Assembly (NCBI GenBank): GCA_003666485.1
Contig: CP032931.1
Location: forward strand, 682,001 to 746,000
Origin: Levilactobacillus brevis
Lineage (GTDB): Bacteria; Bacillota; Bacilli; Lactobacillales; Lactobacillaceae
DNA: 64,000 nucleotides
Direction: 5' to 3'
The notes below the pieces were generated by a model that ran no database searches, was not told the origin of the DNA, and saw only the letters and a list, made by a program, of their open reading frames with translations. Positions 42,881 through 50,780 of the stretch are shown here, piece after piece. Within the stretch, counting starts at the first letter, position 1. Every line of letters starts with the position of its first letter. The position numbers and the translations under genes are program-made.

Positions 42881-44147
42881 GATCTGTTAGTGTAACTAAT
42901 CCTTTAGCTAAAATATTCTTAGCCGCGTTATGGTCACGAATGTGGTAAGCGGTACATCGCGGACAGGTCCATTGTCGATCGGCCAGAGTCAACTTCTGAG
43001 TTGGTTCAGTGCCCATAATAAAACCACAATCACTACACGTTTGCGTGGTATTTCGTGGGTCCACAGTTACGAATTGGCGTTTGTACAAATCGGCCTTATA
43101 CGCAAGCATACCTAAGAGCATTCGCCACCCAACATCGGCAATATTCATTGCGAGTGCGTGGTTGCGTAACAGATTTTTGCTTCTTAACTCTTCGGCGACA
43201 ACCAAATCGTGGTTCTTGATCAGTGCTGTCGAAACAAGATGTAAGAAATTTTTTCGTCGATTAGCTACCTTGCGTTGGATAGTGGCTACCCGTTGCCGTT
43301 GTTTCTGATAGTTTTTAGATTCACGCAAGGAACGATGGGCTTTCTTAGCGCGCGTTGCCCGTCGAGACAGTGTCCGCTGAGCCTTAGCCAACTTACCCTT
43401 GATTGACCGGTAGAATCTGGGGTTAGCAATCACATTGGCGCTGGAATCCGTCAGAAAATTATCCGTGTTTAAATCAATGCCAATGGCTGAATCTGACTGG
43501 GACGTTTCCGAGTTAACAAACGGTTGGTCAGATGCCAACTGGAGGGAAACGTAGTAGCGGCCAGTCGCGTCCATGGAAATAGTCGTTGTGCCAATACGGA
43601 TTTCGGCCTTACGTGCAATTAACTTAGCTGGCATGCCTTTAAATCGTAACCTTCCTAGCTTCGATAGCTGGATATGCTTGTCATCTAGCAGGCGAACACT
43701 GCCGTTAAACATGTTGGGGATCTCAATCTTACTGGCATAGTGATTGGAAGTCTGATATTTTTGTTCGGTTCGTTTCTTGTGAAACACGGGCGTCCCTGCT
43801 CGATGAACTTTCCGAAAATTCTTCCAGGCGGTGCGATAATTCTTGATGGCATTGGCCTTCATATCGCTATCAAGCGCTCGATCATTCAACCAACCGTGAA
43901 TATTGGAAATGTTAATAGCCGGGTGTTTTAATCGTTGCTTCAATGTTTCAATCCGTGTTTGAACTAGCTTAATGGGCGTTTTAACTTGGTGCAACGCGAA
44001 TAACTCCCGGTTCATGCCGTTCATCTCGTTGTAAATGTACCGACTGGCATCGCTATTCAGCTTGATTAAGCGTTTCTGCTCATTAGACGGAAAGACTCTT
44101 AACTTTACGCCGTAATGATACGGTAACTGAGCCATCGTTTTACGCAA
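42876..44147 (-). CDS. tnpB: TnpB RNA-guided nuclease of IS200/IS605 element
   Basis: A 423-residue protein. The split RuvC site is complete: Asp225 (AIGIDLNTDN), Glu in VVAEELRSKN (about 319) and Asp405 (RDHNAAKNIL). The zinc-ribbon cysteines CSDCG and CPRC (371, 374, 395, 398) are present. TnpB uses an omega RNA to cut the donor site left empty by TnpA and so helps keep the element. TTG 44147 is chosen since AAAGGAGG lies 7 nt upstream; GTG 44165 precedes that site. Confidence 0.9.
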   Translation of the reverse strand: MRKTMAQLPYHYGVKLRVFPSNEQKRLIKLNSDASRYIYNEMNGMNRELFALHQVKTPIKLVQTRIETLKQRLKHPAINISNIHGWLNDRALDSDMKANAIKNYRTAWKNFRKVHRAGTPVFHKKRTEQKYQTSNHYASKIEIPNMFNGSVRLLDDKHIQLSKLGRLRFKGMPAKLIARKAEIRIGTTTISMDATGRYYVSLQLASDQPFVNSETSQSDSAIGIDLNTDNFLTDSSANVIANPRFYRSIKGKLAKAQRTLSRRATRAKKAHRSLRESKNYQKQRQRVATIQRKVANRRKNFLHLVSTALIKNHDLVVAEELRSKNLLRNHALAMNIADVGWRMLLGMLAYKADLYKRQFVTVDPRNTTQTCSDCGFIMGTEPTQKLTLADRQWTCPRCTAYHIRDHNAAKNILAKGLVTLTDQ

Positions 44148-44241
44148 ATCACTTCCTCCTTTCACTATGAAATTATGATATCATATAAGGTGATCAGAGC
44201 ATACTGAATACGCTTATAAATAAATTCATAGGAGAGTGCAG

Positions 44242-44706
44242 ATGAGTAAAGAAAATGATCGGATACCAGATGCGATTTATGGACGAGGTTATGTTTATAA
44301 TTTTCATTTTCACCTAATTTGGGTCACAAAGTACCGAAAGCCTATTTTTACGACACCAACGTTGGTGTCTGACATGAAGAAAATTTTGACACGAATCGCC
44401 CAACTAAATGAGGTCACCGTGGAAATAATGGCAATCATGCCAGATCATATTCACCTATTAATCAATTTCAAGCCTAAATACGCACCTACAAATATTGTCA
44501 AGGCCTTTAAGGGGGCCTCTGCACGACTATTTTTCGAGAAATATCCTGAAATCAAACAACAACTCTGGGGCGGTCATCTCTGGTCAAATAGCTATTACAT
44601 GAGTACCCTGGGTAACATGAGTAAAGAAATCGTCGAAAAATATATCAAGAACCAACCTACCAAGAACATTCGAAAAAACAGTGACTGGCATTCCTCTCCT
44701 GATTGA
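44242..44706 (+). CDS. tnpA: TnpA, Y1 HUH transposase of IS200/IS605 element
   Basis: A 154-residue single-strand transposase. The HUH motif is His69-Ile-His71 in MPDHIHLLINF, and the catalytic Tyr134 is in EKYIKNQ. It cuts and joins single-stranded ends at terminal hairpins. ATG 44242 is 7 nt after GGAG. The TGA stop lies inside the right-end hairpin. Divergent from tnpB. Confidence 0.93.
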   Translation: MSKENDRIPDAIYGRGYVYNFHFHLIWVTKYRKPIFTTPTLVSDMKKILTRIAQLNEVTVEIMAIMPDHIHLLINFKPKYAPTNIVKAFKGASARLFFEKYPEIKQQLWGGHLWSNSYYMSTLGNMSKEIVEKYIKNQPTKNIRKNSDWHSSPD

Positions 44707-44758
44707 AATCAGAAGATTCCTGCCTTAGCTATAATTGAAATCATAAGAGGGTGAGTCG

Positions 44759-46090
44759 ATGGCATTACAGCTGTTTAATACCCATTTTTGGATAAACTTT
44801 GTGTTGGCCATCACGATGCAGTGGTTTATCACGCTGTGGATTGGGGTCATTCGACCGCAGAACTGGAAATTGCCACTGAAGTGGATGGGCTGGGCCTTGA
44901 TTCCGGCTTTTATCGGCGAGTCCTGGGCACTAATGCTACCGCCAATCAGTGCGCTGGTCTACCTGATTCATCACCGACCGAAAATGGCGCTGATCTTTGT
45001 CAACGCGACGATTGTGATCTACTTAGTCGTGGTGCTGGTCAATGACGTGGTCAGAGCCGTGTCGATTGAGATCTTTGGCATGGCGACCAGTCAAACCGCA
45101 CTGGTCATTACGGGACGGCTGATTTTTCAACTCTTCATTTACACGCTGTTCTCGCTGGCCGTGTCGGGGATGCGCATCCAGCCGGGGAACTTGGAACGGT
45201 TGGCCTTTAGTCACAAGGAACAGTGGACCGTGATGGCGCTGCTGACCAGTCTGGCCATGCTCGCTCAGCTGTCGTCGTTGATCATTCACCGCATGGCCAT
45301 CACCCACGCGATGATGACCTTCGCGCTGAGCATCGAGCTATTGATGATTCTGGTCATTAGCACCAGCTTATTTTTCTTTCTCCAAAGCTTCTTTCACCGG
45401 CAACGCGTCCAGGCAGAATACCAGGCCACGCTGATCCGGTCGCGCTATGACCGGCGTATTTCCAATCAAGTCCAGGCTATTCGTCAATTCAAGCAGACCT
45501 ACCAAAAGCAGATGCTACGACTGGGCGACTACCTGGATGCCAACGACTATGCCGGTTTGACCCAGTATTATCAAACGCTGAATTCGCGGTGGCAAGCCAC
45601 CAGTCGCATGGTTGGTCTAGAAGAGGTCGGCCTCCAAAAGTTGCAGGACCCACCACTAAAGAGCTTGTTGTTTCAAAAAATCTTGGCGGCGCAAAATCAA
45701 GGCTTGGTGCTCCAATTGGAGATTCCGACCGCAATCAAGACGATTCCGCTGGCCAACGTGAAACTGCAACGCATCGTCGGCATCCTGCTCGATAATGCCA
45801 TTGAAGCGGGCACCGTTGACCAGCGCAATACGATTCACTGCGCCGTGTTAGACTATCCCGACGCCGTTGAAATCGCCGTGGCCAATCCGGTTTCGACTAC
45901 GCAGCCGCCTAAGATCAATCAGTTCATGAATGCGGGCTACACCACGAAGGGCAGTGGCCACGGACAGGGCCTGAGTACGGTACGAGAAATTGTGACGGCC
46001 ACACCGAATGCGGCCTTGCAGATTGAAATCAAGCAGGCACGGCTGTACTTTACGCTGATTTTGACTAAGCCAAAGGGGGTGAGTCAATGA
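44759..46090 (+). CDS. HPK10-like kinase with ATP-binding domain but no phospho-accepting His
   Basis: A 443-residue membrane protein. Six or seven N-terminal membrane segments (about 1-205) form the sensor, as in AgrC/PlnB. The dimerisation region reads FKQTYQKQMLRLGDYL, where family members have F-(R/K)-H-D-Y-x-N: Gln246 replaces His, and the conserved Asp and Asn are also lost. The ATPase domain is intact, with LLDNAIEAG (N box, Asn346) and TTKGSGHGQGLS (G box, 395-406). It can thus bind ATP but cannot accept phosphate itself. Its stop overlaps the start of the next gene by 4 bp (ATGA). Confidence 0.85.
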   Translation: MALQLFNTHFWINFVLAITMQWFITLWIGVIRPQNWKLPLKWMGWALIPAFIGESWALMLPPISALVYLIHHRPKMALIFVNATIVIYLVVVLVNDVVRAVSIEIFGMATSQTALVITGRLIFQLFIYTLFSLAVSGMRIQPGNLERLAFSHKEQWTVMALLTSLAMLAQLSSLIIHRMAITHAMMTFALSIELLMILVISTSLFFFLQSFFHRQRVQAEYQATLIRSRYDRRISNQVQAIRQFKQTYQKQMLRLGDYLDANDYAGLTQYYQTLNSRWQATSRMVGLEEVGLQKLQDPPLKSLLFQKILAAQNQGLVLQLEIPTAIKTIPLANVKLQRIVGILLDNAIEAGTVDQRNTIHCAVLDYPDAVEIAVANPVSTTQPPKINQFMNAGYTTKGSGHGQGLSTVREIVTATPNAALQIEIKQARLYFTLILTKPKGVSQ

Positions 46091-47421
46091 TTACAGTCGG
46101 CCCATTAAGTTTTTCGATAGCGGATTATTCCATCGTGTATTGGTTTGTTTTTTTTCAGTACTATTGGTTCTCGCAATTGGTCATGATGAGACACGTTTCG
46201 CTGTTCTGCGCCATTGTGGCCGGGGCCTATGTGGCTGTTGATCTACTCAATCCCTTTACGGCCGATAGTCGACTGCTGGGAGCCTTACCCGTGATCTTGC
46301 TGCTGGGCTTCGAGTGGGGTGTCTTGGCCCTGCGCCACCAGCTACAATTTTTACCGGCCTTCATTGACGTGACGATTCTGGCGTATTTGATGATCGAATT
46401 CATTGATATGATGGTGATTGCCGCCACGATTCACCTGACCAGTCTGTCCTTTGCCACCAGCTTGTGGGGAACACTCAGCGAACTGGTCATTGACAACATG
46501 ATCTTTGCACTAGTCGCGTCGGGGCTATGGTTTACCAGAGCACCGATGGAAAACATGATTCACGACATGCTGGGCCGGTCGATGGAGTACCTATTTTTGA
46601 CCTTCATGACGATTCTGGCGTTAGTTTATATTTTATTCGAATATTCCTTGCAGTCACTGCAAGAATCCGCGCAATACCTGATTTTCCTCGGTGGGATTGC
46701 AGGGACCCTGGTCGTTGGGTTGTCACTGAGCACGTACATGCTGATGCAGACGCACCTGCAAGCCACCCACAGCCACCTGCAAGCCCAGGGACAGGAGTTT
46801 CGCGAGCAATACACCACCGAATTGAACCGGCAAATGGCCGCCGTGAAGAAATTCAATCACGACTATCAAAACATGTTGTTGGGGCTGGGTGGTTACCTGG
46901 CAGATCACGATTACGCGGGCTTCCGCCAGTTCTACATCGACATTCGTTCCGGTTGGGAGACCAGTAACGCCGCCGAATTGACGATTGAGGACCTGGCTAA
47001 CGTGCCCAATACCGAGTTGCGGTTTCGGCTGTACCACAATTATTTGTTGGCGCGGCAACAGGAGGTCCAGCTCTTCGTCCAGATACCCGCGCCCCTGACA
47101 GCCACGGTGGCGGTGCTCAAGCAAATGGGGAAGATCGTTGACAAGACGTTGCCGCGTAATTTGCCAACGCTCGGTAAGGCCCAACCGGCCACCGTGACCT
47201 TCGCCTTGCAGGAGACGCCGCAAGAGCTGCACTGGTTACTGACGTTTCCGGTGCCCAACAATGCGCAGCTAGATGGTCACAGTCGGGTGCTCACTGATGT
47301 GGGTGTATTAGATTTTTCTAATATACATGGCATGTTACCCGCCAAAGCCACCAGTACTTTACAGATAAAATTCCATTGGGGCCAATTAATCGTGGCGCTA
47401 CCGAAGTCATCGACGGGATAG
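46087..47421 (+). CDS. HPK10-like kinase with phospho-accepting His but degenerate ATP-binding domain
   Basis: A 444-residue membrane protein with six or seven N-terminal segments. The His box VKKFNHDYQNMLLGLGGYL is canonical (His258, Asp259, Asn262). The ATP-binding part is decayed: the N-box position reads KIVDKTLPRN (349 onward) instead of LDNAIEA, and no GxGxG G box is found near the C-terminus (LTDVGVLDFSNIHGM). It can accept phosphate but should not bind ATP. Translationally coupled to the preceding protein, with the complementary defect. The two likely work as a hetero-pair. Confidence 0.85.
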   Translation: MITVGPLSFSIADYSIVYWFVFFQYYWFSQLVMMRHVSLFCAIVAGAYVAVDLLNPFTADSRLLGALPVILLLGFEWGVLALRHQLQFLPAFIDVTILAYLMIEFIDMMVIAATIHLTSLSFATSLWGTLSELVIDNMIFALVASGLWFTRAPMENMIHDMLGRSMEYLFLTFMTILALVYILFEYSLQSLQESAQYLIFLGGIAGTLVVGLSLSTYMLMQTHLQATHSHLQAQGQEFREQYTTELNRQMAAVKKFNHDYQNMLLGLGGYLADHDYAGFRQFYIDIRSGWETSNAAELTIEDLANVPNTELRFRLYHNYLLARQQEVQLFVQIPAPLTATVAVLKQMGKIVDKTLPRNLPTLGKAQPATVTFALQETPQELHWLLTFPVPNNAQLDGHSRVLTDVGVLDFSNIHGMLPAKATSTLQIKFHWGQLIVALPKSSTG

Positions 47422-47498
47422 CCCGCCCCTTGGAGCTTTCACAAAGTCAGTAGGGCAAACCGTTTACTGAATACTAACGTCCGAATAAACTAATTCAC

Positions 47499-47535
47499 TG
47501 AAAACGCTTGCATTTCTACGGCCATCTGATATACT
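47499..47535 (+). promoter_or_regulatory. Promoter with overlapping cre site
   Basis: TTGCAT (47508-47513), 16-bp spacer, TATACT (47530-47535). TGAAAACGCTTGCA at 47499-47512 is a good cre and overlaps the -35. It drives the transcript below. Confidence 0.7.
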
Positions 47536-47541
47536 AGGTCT

Positions 47542-47815
47542 TGTAATACCAATCAATCTTTCAGGGAGCCTGGAAAATAAAGTGATTTTGCAGGTTCTTG
47601 ACATTGTGAAGTTTCTCTCAATCGGTGTGATTAGGAAAAACTTCATGGCACAATTAGTTTTAACTAACTAAAAGTGATTTGAATTGCTCAATACTACATA
47701 TTGAGATTATGGCTGATTTGAGTGACAGCGTTTTCCTGACTACAAACTGTGATTATGTTGAATGCTCTAATGATGCTAGTGGGAGTCGGAGAGTGGTTAC
47801 TCCGGCTTTTTTTTG
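47542..47815 (+). ncRNA. Candidate CcpA-controlled small RNA or small-peptide mRNA
   Basis: Between the cre-bearing promoter and a strong terminator (47784-47814: GTCGGAG pairing with CTCCGGC, then eight T residues) lies about 270 nt with no normal gene. A hairpin GAAGTTT/AAACTTC lies in the middle. A 29-codon GTG frame (product starting MILQVLDIVKFL) follows a weak GGGAG at a long 13-nt distance. An RNA of this size under glucose control is the simplest reading. Confidence 0.55.
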
Positions 47816-47821
47816 TGCACT

Positions 47822-47861
47822 AAAAAGGGTCCGTGGCTATTCGTAGCCGCGGGCCCTTTTC
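47822..47861. terminator. Bidirectional terminator
   Basis: AAAAGGGTCCGTGGCT pairs with AGCCGCGGGCCCTTTT around ATTCGT. On the minus strand it closes the 28-aa peptide gene. Confidence 0.85.
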
Positions 47862-47893
47862 TAAGTGAAATGCCGCATGTCATTTTGGAAACT

Positions 47894-47980
47894 TCAGGAT
47901 AAATTTAAGATTCCCCAAATCAATAAGATAGCGAGTAGCAGCAGTAAAAGAATGAGAGAAACCCGCGATTGCCAACGCAT
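47894..47980 (-). CDS. Very small hydrophobic peptide (28 aa)
   Basis: ATG 47980 follows AGGGGGGA by 4 nt. The product, starting MRWQSRVSLILLLLL and ending WGILNLS, is a basic N-terminus plus one membrane helix. It has its own terminator. Small single-helix peptides of this kind occur as membrane-protein partners or type I toxins; no antisense RNA is evident. Function unknown. Confidence 0.6.
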   Translation of the reverse strand: MRWQSRVSLILLLLLLAILLIWGILNLS

Positions 47981-48077
47981 CAAATCCCCCCTAAGCCGAC
48001 TTACTAAATTTAGTGTATCAGGTGAAAATGGTTAACGGTTGTAATCGTCTAAATCGACATTTATTTGACGATAATGC

Positions 48078-48968
48078 TCAATCCAATCGAAAATTGGCGA
48101 AATCAAGGGGTAGCGGCGCCGTCACGGTCGTTTCCGGTGAATCGAGGGTAAACGGTTGTGGAAAGCGTAATTGCCAGCAGTGGAGCCGTAAACGGCTGTG
48201 GCTGGGGGCAGCGTAAAGCGGATCGCCAATCAGGGGATGGCCGGCGTGCGCCAAGTGAACGCGCAATTGATGGGTCCGACCGGTCTCTAGCCACAGCTTG
48301 ACTAGTGTGGCCTGGGGCTGATGATCGAGGACTTCATAATGCGTGATTGCCGACTGGGCGTGGGGGCCGTTGACCAGTCGTTTTCGTTTGTCATGCGGGT
48401 CACGGCCAATGGGGTCGCTGAAGGTGCCTTGACCCGTGAGTGTGCCTTGGACCCACGCCAGGTAAGTGCGCTGGACCTGCTTTTGGGCAATGTAGCGGAC
48501 CATGATGGGGACCACAGCGGGGGTCTTGGTCATCAGTAAGGCGCCGGTCGTTTCCTGATCTAAGCGGCTCAAAATATAAGGCCCAGGTTGATCCGGTCCC
48601 AGGTAAGCAGCCACGTGATTCAGGGTCGTGCCGCGTTCCCAGGGCAGGTTGGGATGCGTCTTACTGCCACGGGTCTTGTTGATGACGAGGAGGTCGGCCG
48701 TTTCGTAGAGTACGCTGACGGTGGCGGCACTGTCGGGTTCAACGGCGGGGAAGGGCTCCTTGAAGTCGCTGGGCACAAATCGCAACTGAACGGTCTCGCC
48801 GCCGCTGACCAGTTGGTTCATGGACCGGTATTGGCCGTCAACTAAGACCCGCCGGTTGATTCGCAGGTCGTGAATGAGGTGGCTGGGTAAGACCCACGCG
48901 GACAACAGGGCGCGCAGAGGCATGGCGGGTTGGGTGTCGGGAAGGGGAATCGTGTAAGACCACTGCAT
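48078..48968 (-). CDS. RluA/RluD-family pseudouridine synthase
   Basis: A 296-residue RNA-modifying enzyme. The catalytic Asp137 is in ILSRLDQETTGALLM (the usual HRLD reads SRLD), and LETGRTHQLRVHLAHAGHPLIGD is the second family motif. A shortened S4-like N-terminal domain (about 1-65) precedes it. It converts specific uridines in rRNA or tRNA to pseudouridine; which ones is unknown. ATG 48968 follows AAGGAG. Confidence 0.9.
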   Translation of the reverse strand: MQWSYTIPLPDTQPAMPLRALLSAWVLPSHLIHDLRINRRVLVDGQYRSMNQLVSGGETVQLRFVPSDFKEPFPAVEPDSAATVSVLYETADLLVINKTRGSKTHPNLPWERGTTLNHVAAYLGPDQPGPYILSRLDQETTGALLMTKTPAVVPIMVRYIAQKQVQRTYLAWVQGTLTGQGTFSDPIGRDPHDKRKRLVNGPHAQSAITHYEVLDHQPQATLVKLWLETGRTHQLRVHLAHAGHPLIGDPLYAAPSHSRLRLHCWQLRFPQPFTLDSPETTVTAPLPLDFANFRLD

Positions 48969-48990
48969 GGCAAAGCTCCTTTTTAAGCCT

Positions 48991-49025
48991 AAAAATAAGG
49001 CCGGGACAAGTTGCGTCCTGGCCTC
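48991..49025 (-). terminator. Terminator after the universal stress protein gene
   Basis: On the minus strand GGCCAGGAC pairs with GTCCCGGCC, followed by a T-rich tract. Confidence 0.8.
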
Positions 49026-49045
49026 GTTTGATTTCTAAACGGGTG

Positions 49046-49501
49046 TTACTTCGTTGGTTCTGGCTTGACAATCAAGACATCGCAGATTGCCGAACGGCTG
49101 ACGTAGTTGGTAACGGAGCCGACCATTAAACGTTCAACGGCAGTCAGACCAGTCGAACCGATCACAATCAGTTCGGACTTGTGGTCTGCTGGGAATTCCC
49201 GCGCAATGACAGGCTTGGGATTCCCAAACCGCACGTGAATGCTGACGTCAGGCACACCAGCATCGATGGCCTGTTGCTTCAAGGCGTCGAGTCGGTCTTG
49301 CACGTCTTGGGAAAGTTTGTAGATGACGTCGCCACTAACGGCACCACCATAGGTATCGCTGAACTGGTTGACTTCGAGCACGTTTAAAATATCCAGGTGC
49401 GTCTTGTTGCGCTTAGCGACTTCGATTGCTTTTTCTAAGACTGGTTGGGTTGCCTTGGAACCGTCAACGGGAACCAGAATGTTCTTGTATTGTTGTAACA
49501 T
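49046..49501 (-). CDS. Universal stress protein (UspA family)
   Basis: A 151-residue cytosolic protein. NILVPVDGSK at the N-terminus and the C-terminal ATP-binding motif IVIGSTGLTAVERLMVGSVTNYVSRSA (split: GSTG, then GSVTNYV) mark an ATP-binding Usp, induced in stress and stationary phase. ATG 49501 is chosen for GGGGTGG at 8 nt; an in-frame ATG at 49528 has no good ribosome site and lies very close to the predicted start of transcription. Confidence 0.9.
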   Translation of the reverse strand: MLQQYKNILVPVDGSKATQPVLEKAIEVAKRNKTHLDILNVLEVNQFSDTYGGAVSGDVIYKLSQDVQDRLDALKQQAIDAGVPDVSIHVRFGNPKPVIAREFPADHKSELIVIGSTGLTAVERLMVGSVTNYVSRSAICDVLIVKPEPTK

Positions 49502-49545
49502 ATGGAATGCCACCCCTTCACGAGTCATGTTAAAACTTTACCTTT

Positions 49546-49574
49546 ACTATATCATTTATTGCCCGGGGTGTAAG
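49546..49574 (-). promoter_or_regulatory. Promoter of the universal stress protein gene
   Basis: On the minus strand CTTACA (49569-49574), 17-bp spacer, TATAGT (49546-49551), leaving a leader of about 35 nt. Confidence 0.7.
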
Positions 49575-49897
49575 CACTTTATTCCGAAAAGTCGGGATGA
49601 AAAACCCTGAAAATGCCGTAAAGTTGGGGATTGCAAGAAAGAAAAAAGTTCTCCTTTCACGGTTGCTGGTTGCGTGAGTACTAGGGCTGACTGTCAGCGC
49701 TATGGGACGGTAACGTGAGCTGACAAGTATGCTGTAGCATTGGCTGTCAGCAATAATGAACGTCACCGAATTGTTTTACAAAATTAAAAATTTTCGATTG
49801 GATTTGAGAGGTAAAAAAACGTCGCTGGTTGACCAACTAGCGGGGAGAATCCAGTATAAAAATCATTATAAACGCTGTTACGACGGCACTTTGGGGC
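49575..49897. other. Intergenic region with repeated GCTGACA hairpins
   Basis: GCTGACTGTCAGC (49686-49698) is a near-palindrome. GCTGACA (49719) pairs with TGTCAGC (49745), with an inner ATGCT/AGCAT stem. Another hairpin with a T tract on the minus strand lies at 49813-49843. No gene seen. It may be a structured RNA or a protein-binding region. Confidence 0.5.
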
Positions 49898-49926
49898 TTG
49901 GCACTGGTATCTGATTCCGGTATAGT
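49898..49926 (+). promoter_or_regulatory. Promoter of the two-gene membrane protein operon
   Basis: TTGGCA (49898-49903), 17-bp spacer, TATAGT (49921-49926). Confidence 0.75.
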
Positions 49927-49965
49927 AGCGGGTACAGAAACGAATCGAATCTGGGGAGGAAGAAA

Positions 49966-50085
49966 ATGTCAGATGGCGCTGGCCTGGAATGGGTCGATGT
50001 AATTTGGGTGCTCGTTAAGGTGGGGGTGGTGCTGATCTTCGTTAGTGGATTCTGGTGGCAGTGGCGGCATCGTGGGCGTAAGTGA
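49966..50085 (+). CDS. Small membrane protein (39 aa)
   Basis: ATG 49966 follows GGGGAGGA. The product, MSDGAGLEWVDVIWVLV onward, has one membrane helix and a basic end (WRHRGRK). It is 12 bp upstream of the 222-aa membrane protein gene and shares its promoter, so the two may form a complex. No family recognised. Confidence 0.65.
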   Translation: MSDGAGLEWVDVIWVLVKVGVVLIFVSGFWWQWRHRGRK

Positions 50086-50097
50086 GGGGATTGAAAA

Positions 50098-50766
50098 ATG
50101 ATGAGACAACTACGAGATTTTTGGGTACAGCATAATCAACGACTGTGGCTACTGCTAACCTTAATGTTGCTGATACTCGTAATCACAGGCTTTCAGCTGA
50201 AAGGGCAGTTAGACACCCAGGGGACACTAGACCTGGTGACGATTATGCTGCCCAGCTTGGTGTTAGGCGGTGCCTTAGGGCAGACCGCCCAGACACCGAC
50301 CCAGCGACTGGCGGTGTTGGGAGTGACCAGTCTACTTTACTTGGTCGTCTTGAGTAGTGGCCTCTTTTTGCTGACACAGTCCACTTTCCAAGGCCCGTTA
50401 CAGGTGGATACCGTCTTGTTATCAGGACTGGTCTATGGCGGGCTGGCCAGTGCGCAGGTCATTCTTGAGTGGTGGTTACTCTTAATGCTATTGGGGACCT
50501 TGCAACTGATTGGCGAGCTGTATCACCATCGCTGGTCGCTTCTGGCTCCGTGGCTAGTGCCGCTTGGCTGGTTAGGCTATCGGGGGTTGTTGTTCCTAAC
50601 AGCCACCCCATGGAGCTATCCCGGCGTCTTTGCAGCGGAAACGCTGGCGCTCCTGCCAGTCGTCGTGCCGGTGGCTACCGGCGTTAGCGTCGCGGAGTAT
50701 TTGTATCTGACAGCACACAAAAACCGCCGCATCCCGAAAGATACGACGGTTCATCTGAGCGATTAA
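50098..50766 (+). CDS. Polytopic membrane protein of unknown function (222 aa)
   Basis: A protein with about six hydrophobic segments and short loops, starting at ATG 50098 after AGGGG; the next codon is also ATG. No motif of a known transporter or enzyme is seen. It is co-transcribed with the 39-aa membrane protein and converges on oppA. Confidence 0.75.
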   Translation: MMRQLRDFWVQHNQRLWLLLTLMLLILVITGFQLKGQLDTQGTLDLVTIMLPSLVLGGALGQTAQTPTQRLAVLGVTSLLYLVVLSSGLFLLTQSTFQGPLQVDTVLLSGLVYGGLASAQVILEWWLLLMLLGTLQLIGELYHHRWSLLAPWLVPLGWLGYRGLLFLTATPWSYPGVFAAETLALLPVVVPVATGVSVAEYLYLTAHKNRRIPKDTTVHLSD

Positions 50767-50780
50767 CACAACGATTTAGA

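Larger units (their letters stand above)
42728..44730. mobile_element. IS200/IS605-family insertion sequence
   Basis: It contains divergent tnpB (minus) and tnpA (plus) genes, as in IS605. A hairpin lies at each end: CTGACT/AGTCAG at 42728-42742 and CTGATT/AATCAG at 44699-44712. Such elements move as single strands and make no target duplication, so the exact ends are uncertain by some bases. It sits between the response regulator and kinase genes of one two-component locus. Both genes look intact. Confidence 0.85.
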
